From Pseudomonadota bacterium (GTDB lineage Bacteria; Pseudomonadota; Alphaproteobacteria; Rhizobiales; Xanthobacteraceae), in NCBI GenBank assembly GCA_023451825.1, contig JAEXYA010000032.1:78299-142298 (forward strand): 64,000 nt of DNA, in the 5' to 3' direction. A program made the position numbers and the translations under genes. This document shows positions 15,892-24,443 of this stretch, in pieces (position 1 is the stretch's first letter; every line of letters begins with the position of its first letter). Below the pieces are notes generated by a model. That model was not told the origin of the DNA. It made no database searches and saw nothing but the letters and a program-made list of their open reading frames with translations.

Positions 15892-17469
15892 ATGCCCATT
15901 CCCACCCTCGCTCCCGGCTCGATCAGCCCGTTCGATGGCATGGACGTGCCCTGGCTGCTGCGCATGCGCGCCGAGATTCGCCGTGATCATCCCTTCATCA
16001 TCTGGTCGCCCTTCGATGCGCCGGCGCGGCCCTGGACCTATGGCGAATTCCACGACCGCGTCGGCGCGCTCGCTGCCGGCCTCGTGAAGCGCGGCATCAA
16101 GCAGGGTGATTACGTCCTGATCCATCTCGACAATTGCGTCGAGCAACTGCTCAGCTGGTTCGCCTGCGTGGAGCTCGGCGCCATCGCCGTCACCACCAAC
16201 ACCCGCTCCTCCGCCGCCGAGATCGCCTATTTCGCCGATCACTGCGGCGCCGTGGCCGCGATCACCCAGCCATCGCTGGCCGAGCTCGTCGCGGCCAATT
16301 GCAAGAACCTGCGCTGGATCGCCGTCACCGCGCACAATGCCGGCACGCCCGCCGATTCCGGCATCACGGCCGAGCGTTTCGAAGCCCTGTTCGCCGACAC
16401 CGCCGACCGCCCGCGGCGGCCGATCGATCCGTGGGCGCATTGCAGCGTGCAATACACATCCGGCACCACGTCACGCCCGAAGGCCGTGCTCTGGACCCAT
16501 GCCAATGCGCTGTGGGGCGGCAAGATCAATGCGGCGCATCAAGACCTGCACGCCGCCGACACGCATCTCACCTACCTGCCGCTGTTTCACACCAATGCGC
16601 TGGCCTATTCGATGCTGGCGACATTGTGGGTCGGCGGCTCCATCGTCATCCAGCCGCGCTTCTCCGCCAGTCGTTTCTGGCCGACCGCCCTCGAACACCG
16701 CGCCACTTGGACCTCCACCATCCCGTTCTGCATGAAGGCGCTGCTCGAACACGAGGTGCCGAAGCAACATCACTTCCGCCTGTGGGGCGCGTCGTTCTGC
16801 GATCCGCCGGCCTTCGCCAAATTCGGCATCAAGATCATCGGCTGGTGGGGCATGACCGAGACCATCACCCACGGCATCATCGGCGAGGTCGATCAGCCCA
16901 ACACGCCCATGGCCATCGGCCGCACCGCCGCCGAATACGGCATCCGCATCACCCGTGACGACGGCTCGCCTGTCGAAGTCGGCGAGACCGGCAATCTCAC
17001 GATCCTGGGCACGCCGGGCCTGACGCTGTTCAAGGAGTATCTGCACAACGAGGCCGCCACCCGCGACAGCTTTTATGACAACGGCTTCTTCATCACCGGC
17101 GATCGCGTCACGCTGCTGGAGCGCGGTTACATCAAGTTCGGCGATCGTTCGAAGGACATGCTGAAAGTCGGCGGCGAGAACGTCGCGGCATCGGAAATCG
17201 AGCAGGTGGTGATCACGGTGCCCGGCGTGCGCGAAGCCGCGGTGGTCGCGAAGAAGCATCCGATGCTGGATGAAGTGCCGGTGGTGTTCATCATCCCGCA
17301 GGCCGGCGTCGCGGCCTGTCCGCCGACGCTGCACGACAGTGTCATGTCCGCCTGCAAGAACGGCCTCGCCGACTTCAAGGTGCCGCGCGAGATCCACTTT
17401 GTTGATGATATGCCACGATCGACATTGGAGAAGGTGGCGAAGGCGGAGTTGAGGAAGTTGTTGGTGTAA
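15892..17469 (+). CDS. ATP-dependent acyl-CoA ligase (AMP-forming)
   Basis: A 525-residue member of the ANL superfamily that activates a carboxylic acid as its CoA thioester via an acyl-AMP. The P-loop motif is YTSGTTSRPKAVLWTH (the usual glycine after TT is Ser), the A5 region reads GWWGMTET, and the A7-A8 region reads ITGDRVTLLERGYIKFGDRSKDMLKVGGENV. The A10 catalytic lysine region (STLEKVAKAELRK) is present. Substrate specificity is not evident. It is divergently paired with a Bug-type receptor, and a family D inverted repeat follows. Confidence 0.9.
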   Translation: MPIPTLAPGSISPFDGMDVPWLLRMRAEIRRDHPFIIWSPFDAPARPWTYGEFHDRVGALAAGLVKRGIKQGDYVLIHLDNCVEQLLSWFACVELGAIAVTTNTRSSAAEIAYFADHCGAVAAITQPSLAELVAANCKNLRWIAVTAHNAGTPADSGITAERFEALFADTADRPRRPIDPWAHCSVQYTSGTTSRPKAVLWTHANALWGGKINAAHQDLHAADTHLTYLPLFHTNALAYSMLATLWVGGSIVIQPRFSASRFWPTALEHRATWTSTIPFCMKALLEHEVPKQHHFRLWGASFCDPPAFAKFGIKIIGWWGMTETITHGIIGEVDQPNTPMAIGRTAAEYGIRITRDDGSPVEVGETGNLTILGTPGLTLFKEYLHNEAATRDSFYDNGFFITGDRVTLLERGYIKFGDRSKDMLKVGGENVAASEIEQVVITVPGVREAAVVAKKHPMLDEVPVVFIIPQAGVAACPPTLHDSVMSACKNGLADFKVPREIHFVDDMPRSTLEKVAKAELRKLLV

Positions 17470-17475
17470 CTCTGA

Positions 17476-17578
17476 CTGTCATCCCCGCGAAAGCGGGGAT
17501 CCAGTAAACACGGATCCGCGTAATGAAACACTGACAGTGTTGTCTACTGGATCGCCCGGTCAAGCCGGGTGATGACAG
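17476..17578. repeat. Long inverted repeat, family D copy 1
   Basis: Terminal CTGTCATC / GATGACAG. Inside are a CCCCGCGAAAGCGGGG hairpin, GGATCCAGTA / TACTGGATC arms and a CCCGG / CCGGG hairpin. A second copy of the same design is at 31075-31196. It fills the gap between two convergent genes. Confidence 0.8.
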
Positions 17579-17585
17579 GGAGAGC

Positions 17586-18677
17586 TCACATCCCCAGCGC
17601 CACCGGCCGGAACGCCTGCAGCAGCTGCTGGTCGATCTTGCCGCCCATCTGCTCCATCATCTCGAACGCCTTGGCGTGGGTGAAGGGCATGCGATACGCG
17701 CGCTTCTCGACCAGTGCGGCATGGATATCCACGATGGTCATCAGCCGCACGATGTCGCTGATCTGGTCGCCGGCCAACCCATCCGGATAGCCGGAGCCGT
17801 CCAAGAACTCATGGTGATGCAGCACCACGTCGAGCATTTCGCGCGGGAACGAACCCTGCGCCGCCAGCGCCTCGAAGCCGAGCCGCGGATGCTTGCGCAC
17901 TTCCAGCGTCTCTTCTTCCGTCAGCTTGCCGGGCTTGTCGAGAATGGCGATCGGAATGAACGCCTTGCCCACGTCATGCACCAGCGCTGCACGCGTCAGC
18001 CGGCGCTGGTCTTCGTCGCGCATGCCGAGATGCTGCGCAAAGGCCACCGCGAAACCGGTGACGAACAGGCAATGCCGGTAGCTGTGATTGTGATGGCGGC
18101 CCACGGCGGCCAGCCAGTCGCGCAGCGACGAGCGCTTGATCGCCTTGATGATCAGGCTCTCGGCCTGCATCACGTCGTTGAAGGACAGCGGCACGCCGGC
18201 CGGCAGTTTCTCGAAAATCTTGACGATGACCGCATGCGCCGCCTCGACGCCGCGATTAAGCGTCTTGCCGCGCGCGGCAAAGTCCTCGTCATGCGGGCCG
18301 GGAAACGCCGCGCGAATCCGCTGCAACACGCCGCGCGCATCGAACGGCCGCGCGATGGTGTCGGTGGCGCCGAGCGCCCAGGCCTGCATGGCGCCGTGAT
18401 GCATGGAATCGGCCAGCACGAACAGCCGCGGCATCGATTCATAATTCTTGTGACGCAGCCGGTTGCGGACGCGCTGCACGGCCTCTGCCGAGCGCAGATT
18501 GATATCGACCACGATGCCGGACAAGTCGCGCGACGGCGCCTCGGGAATCCGTGTGGTCGGAACGACCTCCAGATCTCCGACCGTGACCAGGATATCGGCG
18601 AGCTCGCGCGACTGGTCATTGCTGTCCGATGCCAGCAATAGGCGGCGACGGGGCGATGAATGGGATAAGACGCTCAT
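17586..18677 (-). CDS. Response-regulator-like HD-GYP phosphodiesterase
   Basis: A predicted c-di-GMP phosphodiesterase of 363 residues. The N-terminal part is a CheY-like receiver with the acceptor aspartate kept (IVVDINLRS), but the conserved lysine is replaced by arginine (ARPFD), so phosphorylation control is uncertain. The C-terminal half is an HD-GYP domain with the metal-binding HDVGK motif and the GYP signature (HHEFLDGSGYPDGL). The ATG at 18677 is preceded by GAGGAC. It opposes the diguanylate cyclase at 11703-12872 in function. No histidine kinase lies alongside. Confidence 0.9.
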   Translation of the reverse strand: MSVLSHSSPRRRLLLASDSNDQSRELADILVTVGDLEVVPTTRIPEAPSRDLSGIVVDINLRSAEAVQRVRNRLRHKNYESMPRLFVLADSMHHGAMQAWALGATDTIARPFDARGVLQRIRAAFPGPHDEDFAARGKTLNRGVEAAHAVIVKIFEKLPAGVPLSFNDVMQAESLIIKAIKRSSLRDWLAAVGRHHNHSYRHCLFVTGFAVAFAQHLGMRDEDQRRLTRAALVHDVGKAFIPIAILDKPGKLTEEETLEVRKHPRLGFEALAAQGSFPREMLDVVLHHHEFLDGSGYPDGLAGDQISDIVRLMTIVDIHAALVEKRAYRMPFTHAKAFEMMEQMGGKIDQQLLQAFRPVALGM

Positions 18678-18892
18678 TTGTCCTCGTTCACTTGCAGCCT
18701 TCTGCTGCACAAACGTGGACGGGGATACCGTAGAATCTGGTTCCTGAAGCTTAAAGCCTAGCGTTAACATGTCGTAAAGCGCCGATCTTTGGCCCGCTTC
18801 GCGCCATTATCCATAGCGATCCGTGAAGCCGATGGATAAAACTTGAATCGATACCACTTGCCGTGCATCCGGCTTCGCAGCGAGACTGAGAC

Positions 18893-19237
18893 ATGACCCA
18901 TCGCATCCCGCTCGCCGTGATCGCCGTCGCTGCATCGATCGGCTCGATGATCCCGGCCAACGCCCAGCCGCTGGTGCCGATGGACGCGCCGTTCACGGCG
19001 ACACTCTCCAACGCCACGCCACTCGCCTTTGGCATGCCCGCCGATGCGGCCGCCCAGGCACTAGGCGTCCCTCTCACTTATATAAAGGGAAGGCCGGGCG
19101 ACGAGATCTACCTCGCCTATCGCGACATCGGCGGCAGCGGACTCTTCCCGCGCAAGGATCGGCTGTTCCTGCAATTCCGCAAGGGACGGCTGACCGGATG
19201 GAAGGGGGACTGGGGCCAGAACTGGATGTGGCAATAA
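18893..19237 (+). CDS. Small secreted protein of unknown function
   Basis: A 114-residue protein with a signal peptide (MTHRIPLAVIAVAASIGSM..ANA-Q). The mature part has the core pattern AFGMPADAAAQALGVPLTYI and LFLQFRKGRLTGWKGDW, which recalls small BamE/SmpA-like 'start-site' lipoprotein folds (G-M-x-A-x-x-A-L-G-x-P) but has no lipobox cysteine. Similar proteins occur in Bradyrhizobium. The function is unknown. It stands alone between the HD-GYP gene and a long inverted repeat. Confidence 0.75.
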   Translation: MTHRIPLAVIAVAASIGSMIPANAQPLVPMDAPFTATLSNATPLAFGMPADAAAQALGVPLTYIKGRPGDEIYLAYRDIGGSGLFPRKDRLFLQFRKGRLTGWKGDWGQNWMWQ

Positions 19238-19246
19238 AACGCCGCG

Positions 19247-19340
19247 GCCGTAGGGCGGATGAGCGAAGCGTAATCCGCCGGCCGAGCTTGTAACTGAAAC
19301 TCCGCGGCGGATTACGCCTTCGGCTCATCCGCCCTACGGC
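19247..19340. repeat. Long inverted repeat, family B copy 1
   Basis: The outer arms GCCGTAGGGCGGATGAGC and GGCTCATCCGCCCTACGGC surround the inner arms GTAATCCGCCGG and CGGCGGATTAC. The other copy is at 28816-28910. It occupies the gap between convergent genes. Confidence 0.8.
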
Positions 19341-19351
19341 ACAGCGTCACC

Positions 19352-20029
19352 TCACGCCCTCGCCACCCACCCACGAAACGTCAACGCCGCATAGAACAGC
19401 GCCACATCGCTGAAGCCGGCCTCGCGTAGCAACGCCTCATCCTTCTCCGGCGACAATGCCGGCAGATGTTCGGCCAGCGCAGCCGGCATTGCCGCAGCCT
19501 GACCTGGATCGACTCCATTCAACACGGCAAAGGCCGCGAAGCGCGACAGCCAGCGCCGTCCCTGATCGTCTTTCGCAAAACTATGATGCGCCACCACCAA
19601 GGGCGCGCCCGGCTTCATGCGCCGTCGCATCTCGCGCAAGGTGCGCAGCCGCTCTTCCCGCGGGAGGAAATGCAGCGTCAGCAAACACGCCGCGCCATCG
19701 AAAGGGCCGGGCCGTGCCGCATCGATCGTGCCCTCGACGAGTTCGGCACGTGATTGCAACGGCCCGAGGGTCGAGCGCGCGAGATGTAGCATTTCCGCTG
19801 ATGGATCGACACCGAGCAGCCGCCACTGCGGCTGCGCGTCGGCGAAGACTTTCAGTTCCAGCCCACCGCCGGCGCCGAGCACCAGAATATCAGCCGTCCC
19901 CGGCGCATGCTCCGCCAGCAGCAGCATCGCCATCCGCTGTAGGTCGGCAAAGCCCGGCACCTGTCGCTTCGCCCGCTCGGCATAGTTCGCCACCGCCGCC
20001 GGATCGCGAAACGTCTGTGTCAGGCTCAT
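19352..20029 (-). CDS. Class I SAM-dependent methyltransferase
   Basis: A 225-residue methyltransferase with the SAM-binding motif I (ADILVLGAGGGLELKVFA), the acidic loop (LLGVDPSAEMLHLAR) and motif post-II/III (GAACLLTLHFLPREERLRTLREMRRRMKPGAPLVVAHHS). The target is unknown. The start lies 3 bases after the upstream oxidoreductase stop, so it is the third gene of an Rrf2-regulated operon. Confidence 0.88.
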   Translation of the reverse strand: MSLTQTFRDPAAVANYAERAKRQVPGFADLQRMAMLLLAEHAPGTADILVLGAGGGLELKVFADAQPQWRLLGVDPSAEMLHLARSTLGPLQSRAELVEGTIDAARPGPFDGAACLLTLHFLPREERLRTLREMRRRMKPGAPLVVAHHSFAKDDQGRRWLSRFAAFAVLNGVDPGQAAAMPAALAEHLPALSPEKDEALLREAGFSDVALFYAALTFRGWVARA

Positions 20030-20032
20030 GGC

Positions 20033-20926
20033 TCAGCCGAACACCAGCGCCCGATGCGCCGACGTACCCGCGGTGACGCCATCGGCCACCGCCCAGCTCA
20101 CGCTATGCGGCGCCCGCGCGATATCACCGGCGGCGTAGACGCCAGGCACCGTCGTCATCTTGTCGGCATCGGTCCTGATCATCGGCCCCATCGGGCCTTC
20201 CTCGATCACGACGCCGAGTTGCTCGGCGAGCGGCGACGACAGGCAGGACTGTGGCGCGATATAGAGCGCATCGACTGCGCTGCGCCGGCCATCGTCCAGC
20301 ACGACAGACGATAGTGCCGTGCGTTCACCCTCGAGCCCCGTGACTTTGGCGGCTTCAACACGCACGCCGCGACGCGCCAGGAGTTCAGCACCTTCGGCGT
20401 CGAGTTCGTTGCCATTCAGATAAAGCGTCACCGGTCCCCATTCGGCGACGATGGACGCCTGATGCACCGACATCGGGGTGCGATAGAGCACGCCGAGCTG
20501 GCGATCGCTGAATTCGATGCCGTGGCAATAAGGACAATGCAGCACCGTCTTGCCCCAACGCTCCTGAATGCCGGGAATGGGCGGAAGCGCATCACGCAGG
20601 CCGAAGGCAAGAATCACTTTTCGCGTTGCGAGCGCTTCGCCATTGCCCAGCGTCACCGAGAAGCCGTCTTCCGCGACATCTGCGCCCGTCGCCTTGCCGT
20701 CGATCATCCGCACGGTGGGATAGGCCATCACCTGCCGGCGTGCCGTGGCGAGGATCTGCTGCGGATCGCTGCCGTCATGGCCGAGAAAGCCGTGCGAGGC
20801 ATCGGTGAAGCGATTGCGCGGCTGGCGCGTATCGATGACCACCACATTGCGGCGCGCCCGTGCGAGATAGGTCGCAGCGGCGAGGCCGGCAAAGCCGCCG
20901 CCGACGATGATGGCATCAGTCGTCAT
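20033..20926 (-). CDS. Thioredoxin-reductase-like FAD/NAD(P) oxidoreductase
   Basis: A 297-residue flavoprotein with an N-terminal FAD-binding dinucleotide fold (IIVGGGFAGLAAATYLAR) and a redox-active CPYCHG motif about residue 130, as in thioredoxin reductase-like proteins. A C-terminal FAD segment (GVYAAGDIARAPHSVSWAVADG) is present. The second nucleotide fold is degenerate or shortened around residues 145-165 (LGVLYRTPMSVHQAS), so the pyridine nucleotide preference is unclear. The ATG at 20926 overlaps the Rrf2 regulator stop by 11 bases, showing co-translation. A role in thiol or nitrosative stress is an inference from the Rrf2 partner. Confidence 0.88.
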   Translation of the reverse strand: MTTDAIIVGGGFAGLAAATYLARARRNVVVIDTRQPRNRFTDASHGFLGHDGSDPQQILATARRQVMAYPTVRMIDGKATGADVAEDGFSVTLGNGEALATRKVILAFGLRDALPPIPGIQERWGKTVLHCPYCHGIEFSDRQLGVLYRTPMSVHQASIVAEWGPVTLYLNGNELDAEGAELLARRGVRVEAAKVTGLEGERTALSSVVLDDGRRSAVDALYIAPQSCLSSPLAEQLGVVIEEGPMGPMIRTDADKMTTVPGVYAAGDIARAPHSVSWAVADGVTAGTSAHRALVFG

Positions 20927-21380
20927 GTGCTTTCTCCAGTTTGAATTTGTCGCGATGGCCCTTGAAGCGCGCATTGAAATCAGCGCTCAGCATGGCGAGC
21001 GTCACCTCGCCGAAGCGGCGCAGCAGCAATTGCTCGGCCTCGTCAAACGCCTTGCCGAGCGCAGCATTGACTGCCTGCTCCACGAGGCAGCCCGGCATGT
21101 CGGTGCGATTGCCCATGGCCAGGATGTCCGGCTCGCCCAGCGCTTCATAGATGTCGCGCAGCGTCACCTTGTTGAGATCGCAGACGATCCGCCAGCCGCC
21201 GCCATGGCCCTTTTCGGAACTCACCAGCCCCTGCTCGCGCAAGCCAGCCATGATGCGCCGGACCACGACAGGATTGGTGCACATGGCTTTTGCCAGCGCT
21301 TCGGATGTTTTGGGCGTCTCGTCCTCGGCCATGTGCAACAGCACGTGAAGAACGCCCGACAGGCGGCTGTCTCGTCTCAT
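20916..21380 (-). CDS. Rrf2 family transcriptional regulator
   Basis: A 154-residue winged-helix regulator starting with the family signature MRRDSRLSGVLHVLLHMAE and with the HTH segment EALAKAMCTNPVVVRRIMAGLREQGLV. The wing reads EKGHGGGWRI. Only one cysteine (about residue 97, in MPGCLVEQAV) is in the usual Fe-S/redox region, so it resembles the YwnA/CymR-like subgroup rather than the three-cysteine IscR/NsrR type. It heads an operon with a thioredoxin-reductase-like protein and a methyltransferase and probably autoregulates it. Confidence 0.9.
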   Translation of the reverse strand: MRRDSRLSGVLHVLLHMAEDETPKTSEALAKAMCTNPVVVRRIMAGLREQGLVSSEKGHGGGWRIVCDLNKVTLRDIYEALGEPDILAMGNRTDMPGCLVEQAVNAALGKAFDEAEQLLLRRFGEVTLAMLSADFNARFKGHRDKFKLEKAHDD

Positions 21381-21387
21381 GTAACTT

Positions 21388-21416
21388 CATATGATGCGTG
21401 AGATGGACTGTGTCAA
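21388..21416 (-). promoter_or_regulatory. Sigma-70-like promoter of the Rrf2 operon
   Basis: On the minus strand TTGACA (21416-21411) and CATATG (21393-21388) are separated by 17 bases. The -10 element ends only 7 bases before the ATG at 21380, so the transcript would be leaderless or nearly so. The -35 matches consensus exactly; the -10 is weaker. Confidence 0.5.
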
Positions 21417-21426
21417 GATGCGATCG

Positions 21427-21516
21427 GTAGCCCGGATGGAGCGCAGCGACATCCGGGGACCGGCGTTTCAACACGTTCGGCTGTTCCCGGATTGCGCTTC
21501 GCTCCATCCGGGCTAC
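21427..21516. repeat. Long inverted repeat, family C copy 1
   Basis: GTAGCCCGGATGGAGCGCAG and GCTTCGCTCCATCCGGGCTAC form the outer arms, with ATCCGGGGACCGGCG in the centre. The second copy, slightly diverged, is at 32368-32457. It lies between two divergent genes, upstream of the Rrf2 promoter. Confidence 0.82.
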
Positions 21517-21588
21517 GCAGTCTCCGCATCTTTTGAATAGACCTGCGCCGCCCCGCACTTCAAACACACGTCACCCCAACAACAACGA

Positions 21589-22272
21589 ATGGATGATCCC
21601 GTGGGACAAGACATCACACTGACCGCATCGGACGGCTTCAAGCTCGGCGCCTATCGCACCCAGCCGGAAGGCAAGCCAAAGGGCGCCGTCGTGGTCATCC
21701 AGGAAATCTTTGGCGTGAACAGCCATATCCGCACGATCTGCGATCGTTTCGCCGTGCAGGGTTATGTCGCGATCGCGCCGTCGATCTTCGACCGCAGCGA
21801 ACCGAACTTCCAGTCGGGCTATTCACCCGAGGAAGTCGCCATCGCGCGCAAATTCGTCGCTAATCCGGATTGGGCTGCATTCCTGCGCGACACCCAGGCG
21901 GCAATCGATGCGGTGAAGGATGTCGGTCCGGTGGGCATCATCGGCTTCTGCCTCGGCGGCAGCGTGGCTTATGCGGCGGCGACAAAACTCGACGGACTGA
22001 GCGCTGCCATCGGCTATTACGGCGGCGCCGTGGTGCGCTTCGCCGACGACAAGCCGAAGGTGCCGGTGCAACTGCATTTCGGCGAGAAGGATCACGGCAT
22101 TCCGCTCAGCGATGTCGAGACCATCAAGGTGAAGCGGCCGGAGGTCGAGGTGTTCGTCTATGACGGCGCCGAACACGGTTTCAACTGCGATCAGCGTGCG
22201 AGCTATAATAGAGCGAGCGCGGATGTGGCGCGGGAACGGAGTCTGGCGTTTCTGGCGAAGCATTTGACGTAA
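21589..22272 (+). CDS. Dienelactone hydrolase family protein
   Basis: A 227-residue alpha/beta hydrolase with the full dienelactone hydrolase catalytic set: nucleophile Cys121 in GFCLGGS, Asp168 in GEKDHGIP, His197 in AEHGFNC, and the oxyanion-side Glu39 in QEIFG. Classical members hydrolyse dienelactone in chloroaromatic degradation; many genomic homologues have other ester substrates. There is no chloroaromatic cluster around it, so the physiological substrate is open. An alternative GTG start exists at 21601. It is followed by a family E inverted repeat. Confidence 0.92.
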   Translation: MDDPVGQDITLTASDGFKLGAYRTQPEGKPKGAVVVIQEIFGVNSHIRTICDRFAVQGYVAIAPSIFDRSEPNFQSGYSPEEVAIARKFVANPDWAAFLRDTQAAIDAVKDVGPVGIIGFCLGGSVAYAAATKLDGLSAAIGYYGGAVVRFADDKPKVPVQLHFGEKDHGIPLSDVETIKVKRPEVEVFVYDGAEHGFNCDQRASYNRASADVARERSLAFLAKHLT

Positions 22273-22285
22273 GAAAGCAGCGACG

Positions 22286-22420
22286 CTCTCCTTCCTTCTC
22301 CCGCTTGCGGGGGAAGGTGGCGCGCAGCGCCGGATGGGGGAAGCCACAAGCTCTGACGTCACGTGTGGCAGCCCCCACCCCGGCCCTCCCCCGCAAGAGC
22401 GGGAGAGGGGGAAGGAAGGA
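22286..22420. repeat. Long inverted repeat, family E
   Basis: CTCTCCTTCCTTCTCCCGC and its near complement GCGGGAGAGGGGGAAGGAAGG bound a 135-base element with inner GGCGCGCAGCGCC and GGATGGGGG / CCCCCACCC arms. It fills the gap between convergent genes. It is the only copy of this family here. Confidence 0.72.
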
Positions 22421-23413
22421 TCACTCCCCCTTCACGCCTGCGGTCTTCGCGACAGTCGCCCAGCGGTCGAAATCGCGCTTCAGCGTCTTCTCGAACGACT
22501 CCGCGCTGTCGCCCACCGGCACCAGGTTCACCGCCTGCAGGCCGGCGGTGCCTTCCGGCGAATTGATGATGCGGGCAAGTTCGGCCGAGAGCTTGTCGAT
22601 GATCGGCTTCGGCGTGCCGGCCGGAACGAACACACCGAGCCAGCCTTCAGCCTCGAAGCCGGGATAGCCGAGCTCCGCCATGGTCTGCACGTTCGGCAGC
22701 TTCGGCTTGCGCTTCTCGCCGCCCACCGCGAGCGGACGGATCTTGCCAGCTTCGAGCTGCGGACCCGCGGTGGTGAAATCGAGGAACGATGCCGTCACCT
22801 GATTGCCGAGCAGATCGTTGAGCAGCGGCGCGGCGCCGCGATAGGGCACATGAGTCCAGTCGATACCGGCATTCTTCTTCAACAGCTCGCCATAGAGATG
22901 CGAGGTCGTGGCATTGCCGAAGGTGCCGTACTGAAACTTGCCGGTCTTGCCGGCGTCGATCAGCTCCTTCACCGATTTGAAGGGCTGCCCGTCGGGCACC
23001 ACGAGCACGATCGGCGAGATCGCGATCTGCGTCACCGGCGCGAGATCCTTGAACACATCATAGGGCAGCTTCGACATCAGGCTCGGCGCCTGGATGATCT
23101 GGGTGATGGCGATCAACACCGTGTAGCCATCGGGCGCCGCCTTGGCGACGAAGTCATTGCCGATCACACCGCCGGCGCCCGGCTTGTTCTCGACGGTGAC
23201 GGTCTGCTTCCAGCTTTCCTGCAGCTTCTGCGCCAGCAGGCGCGCGCCGACATCGGTGGCGCCGCCGGGCGCATAAGGCACCACGAAGTTGATGCGCTTG
23301 TCCGGATAGGACTTTACGGCGTCCTGCGCATTGGCCGGCAGCGCCATCACCAAACTGGTTGCGCCCAGCATTGCCAACGCAAGCGCACGCCTGGTCATTG
23401 TCGAAGCCATCAT
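22421..23413 (-). CDS. TTT substrate-binding protein, Bug family
   Basis: The second orphan Bug receptor, 330 residues, with a signal peptide (MTRRALALAMLGATSLVMALPANA). The family marks are YPDKRINFVVPYAPGGATDVGAR, GAGGVIGNDFVAKAAPDGYT and YGTFGNATTSHLYGE. It should bind a small carboxylate in the periplasm. No TctA/TctB is near. The ATG at 23413 has GGGAGAGA directly upstream; a longer frame from 23545 lacks a signal peptide at its start. It is a paralogue of the proteins at 14655 and 35171. Confidence 0.93.
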   Translation of the reverse strand: MMASTMTRRALALAMLGATSLVMALPANAQDAVKSYPDKRINFVVPYAPGGATDVGARLLAQKLQESWKQTVTVENKPGAGGVIGNDFVAKAAPDGYTVLIAITQIIQAPSLMSKLPYDVFKDLAPVTQIAISPIVLVVPDGQPFKSVKELIDAGKTGKFQYGTFGNATTSHLYGELLKKNAGIDWTHVPYRGAAPLLNDLLGNQVTASFLDFTTAGPQLEAGKIRPLAVGGEKRKPKLPNVQTMAELGYPGFEAEGWLGVFVPAGTPKPIIDKLSAELARIINSPEGTAGLQAVNLVPVGDSAESFEKTLKRDFDRWATVAKTAGVKGE

Positions 23414-23595
23414 GTCTCTCCCAACCTGAATGTTATTTGGCGCGGACGACCATCCGCACCTGCGAGTAGGCTCGCTCAGGCCGTCATACAGGAAGAAGCT
23501 TGCTCCGAAACGGTACGATGCGCGCAATCGCATGCCTGCGCGCAACTAACGCAGTGTTTTTCGCGATGTATGATAGCTGCCATTCCATCACATAA

Positions 23596-23635
23596 AAAAA
23601 TCGCCTGCAGGATGCCCCCTGCAGGCGATTTTGTG
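23596..23635 (-). terminator. Rho-independent terminator of the polysaccharide export gene
   Basis: AATCGCCTGCAGG and CCTGCAGGCGATT form a 13-base stem with a short loop. On the minus strand it is followed by a run of seven T. It lies 26 bases after the stop of the gene at 23661-24314. Confidence 0.88.
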
Positions 23636-23660
23636 TAGCTCAACCGATGGACGGGTCGAA

Positions 23661-24314
23661 CTAAAACCAACGTTCGCCGACCATCACCGTATCGCCGGGA
23701 TCGACCGGCGTGCCGAGCGGGACTTCGGCGCGGTACGACCCTTCCGGCCGATTGTGAGTCAGCATGACCGCATCGCGCTTGGCACGTGGCGAGAAGCCGC
23801 CGGCGATCGCCACCGCGCTCTCGACGGTCATGTTCGGCACGTAAGGATATTGGCCGGGCGCTGCGACTTCGCCGAGAATGAAGAACGGACGATAGGTCTC
23901 GATTTCAACGGCCACCGATGGCTCGCGGATAAACCCATTGCGCAGGCGGCCGGTGATGGCGGCAGCGAGCGACGCCGGCGTCATGCCGCGCGCGGCGACG
24001 CGGCCGATCAGCGGCATGGTGATCGCGCCACCGGCATCGATGGCGTAGGAATTGGTGAGGCCTTCCTGCCCGTAGACCACGACGCGCAGCTTGTCGCCGG
24101 CATCGAGTTTGTACTGGGCATCGTATTTGGAATCGGGCGCGGCATAGGCGACGCCAGGGCCCGAGCGATTATAAGCGAGCGTATCGAGCGACGTTGGCGC
24201 AGGAGCAACCACGGCGACGGGGCCGGGTCGGCGCATGCAGCCGGTCATGGCCAGGGCCATGACGGCGACGATCAAAGGCAGGCGTAACGCGCTGATAACG
24301 GGCACTGGACTCAT
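23661..24314 (-). CDS. Wza-like polysaccharide export lipoprotein
   Basis: A 217-residue outer-membrane-type export protein. The signal peptide ends in a lipobox (AMTGC, Cys26), then a Poly_export domain (YKLDAGDKLRVVVYGQEGLTNSYAIDAGGAITMPLIGRVAARGMT) and a SLBB-type domain (FILGEVAAPGQYPYVPNMTVESAVAIAGGF). It is shorter than E. coli Wza and lacks the C-terminal barrel helix. No polymerase, flippase or tyrosine kinase gene is adjacent, so it is an orphan component of a capsule or exopolysaccharide system coded elsewhere. Confidence 0.92.
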   Translation of the reverse strand: MSPVPVISALRLPLIVAVMALAMTGCMRRPGPVAVVAPAPTSLDTLAYNRSGPGVAYAAPDSKYDAQYKLDAGDKLRVVVYGQEGLTNSYAIDAGGAITMPLIGRVAARGMTPASLAAAITGRLRNGFIREPSVAVEIETYRPFFILGEVAAPGQYPYVPNMTVESAVAIAGGFSPRAKRDAVMLTHNRPEGSYRAEVPLGTPVDPGDTVMVGERWF

Positions 24315-24386
24315 CCCTCATAGAGACGATCCGGTTGTGCGCCCTTATGGTTAACATATGGTTGCCAATACCATTTCAAGCCAAGC

Positions 24387-24425
24387 AAAAGCCCGCCTCC
24401 GGATCGATCGGAAACGGGCTTTTTA
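24387..24425 (-). terminator. Rho-independent terminator downstream of msrA
   Basis: AAAAGCCCG and CGGGCTTTT arms enclose a CCGGATCGATCGG inner hairpin. It lies 19 bases after the msrA stop and is flanked by T/A runs that suit termination on the minus strand. Confidence 0.75.
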
Positions 24426-24443
24426 TCGGTGTTTATCTGCCCT

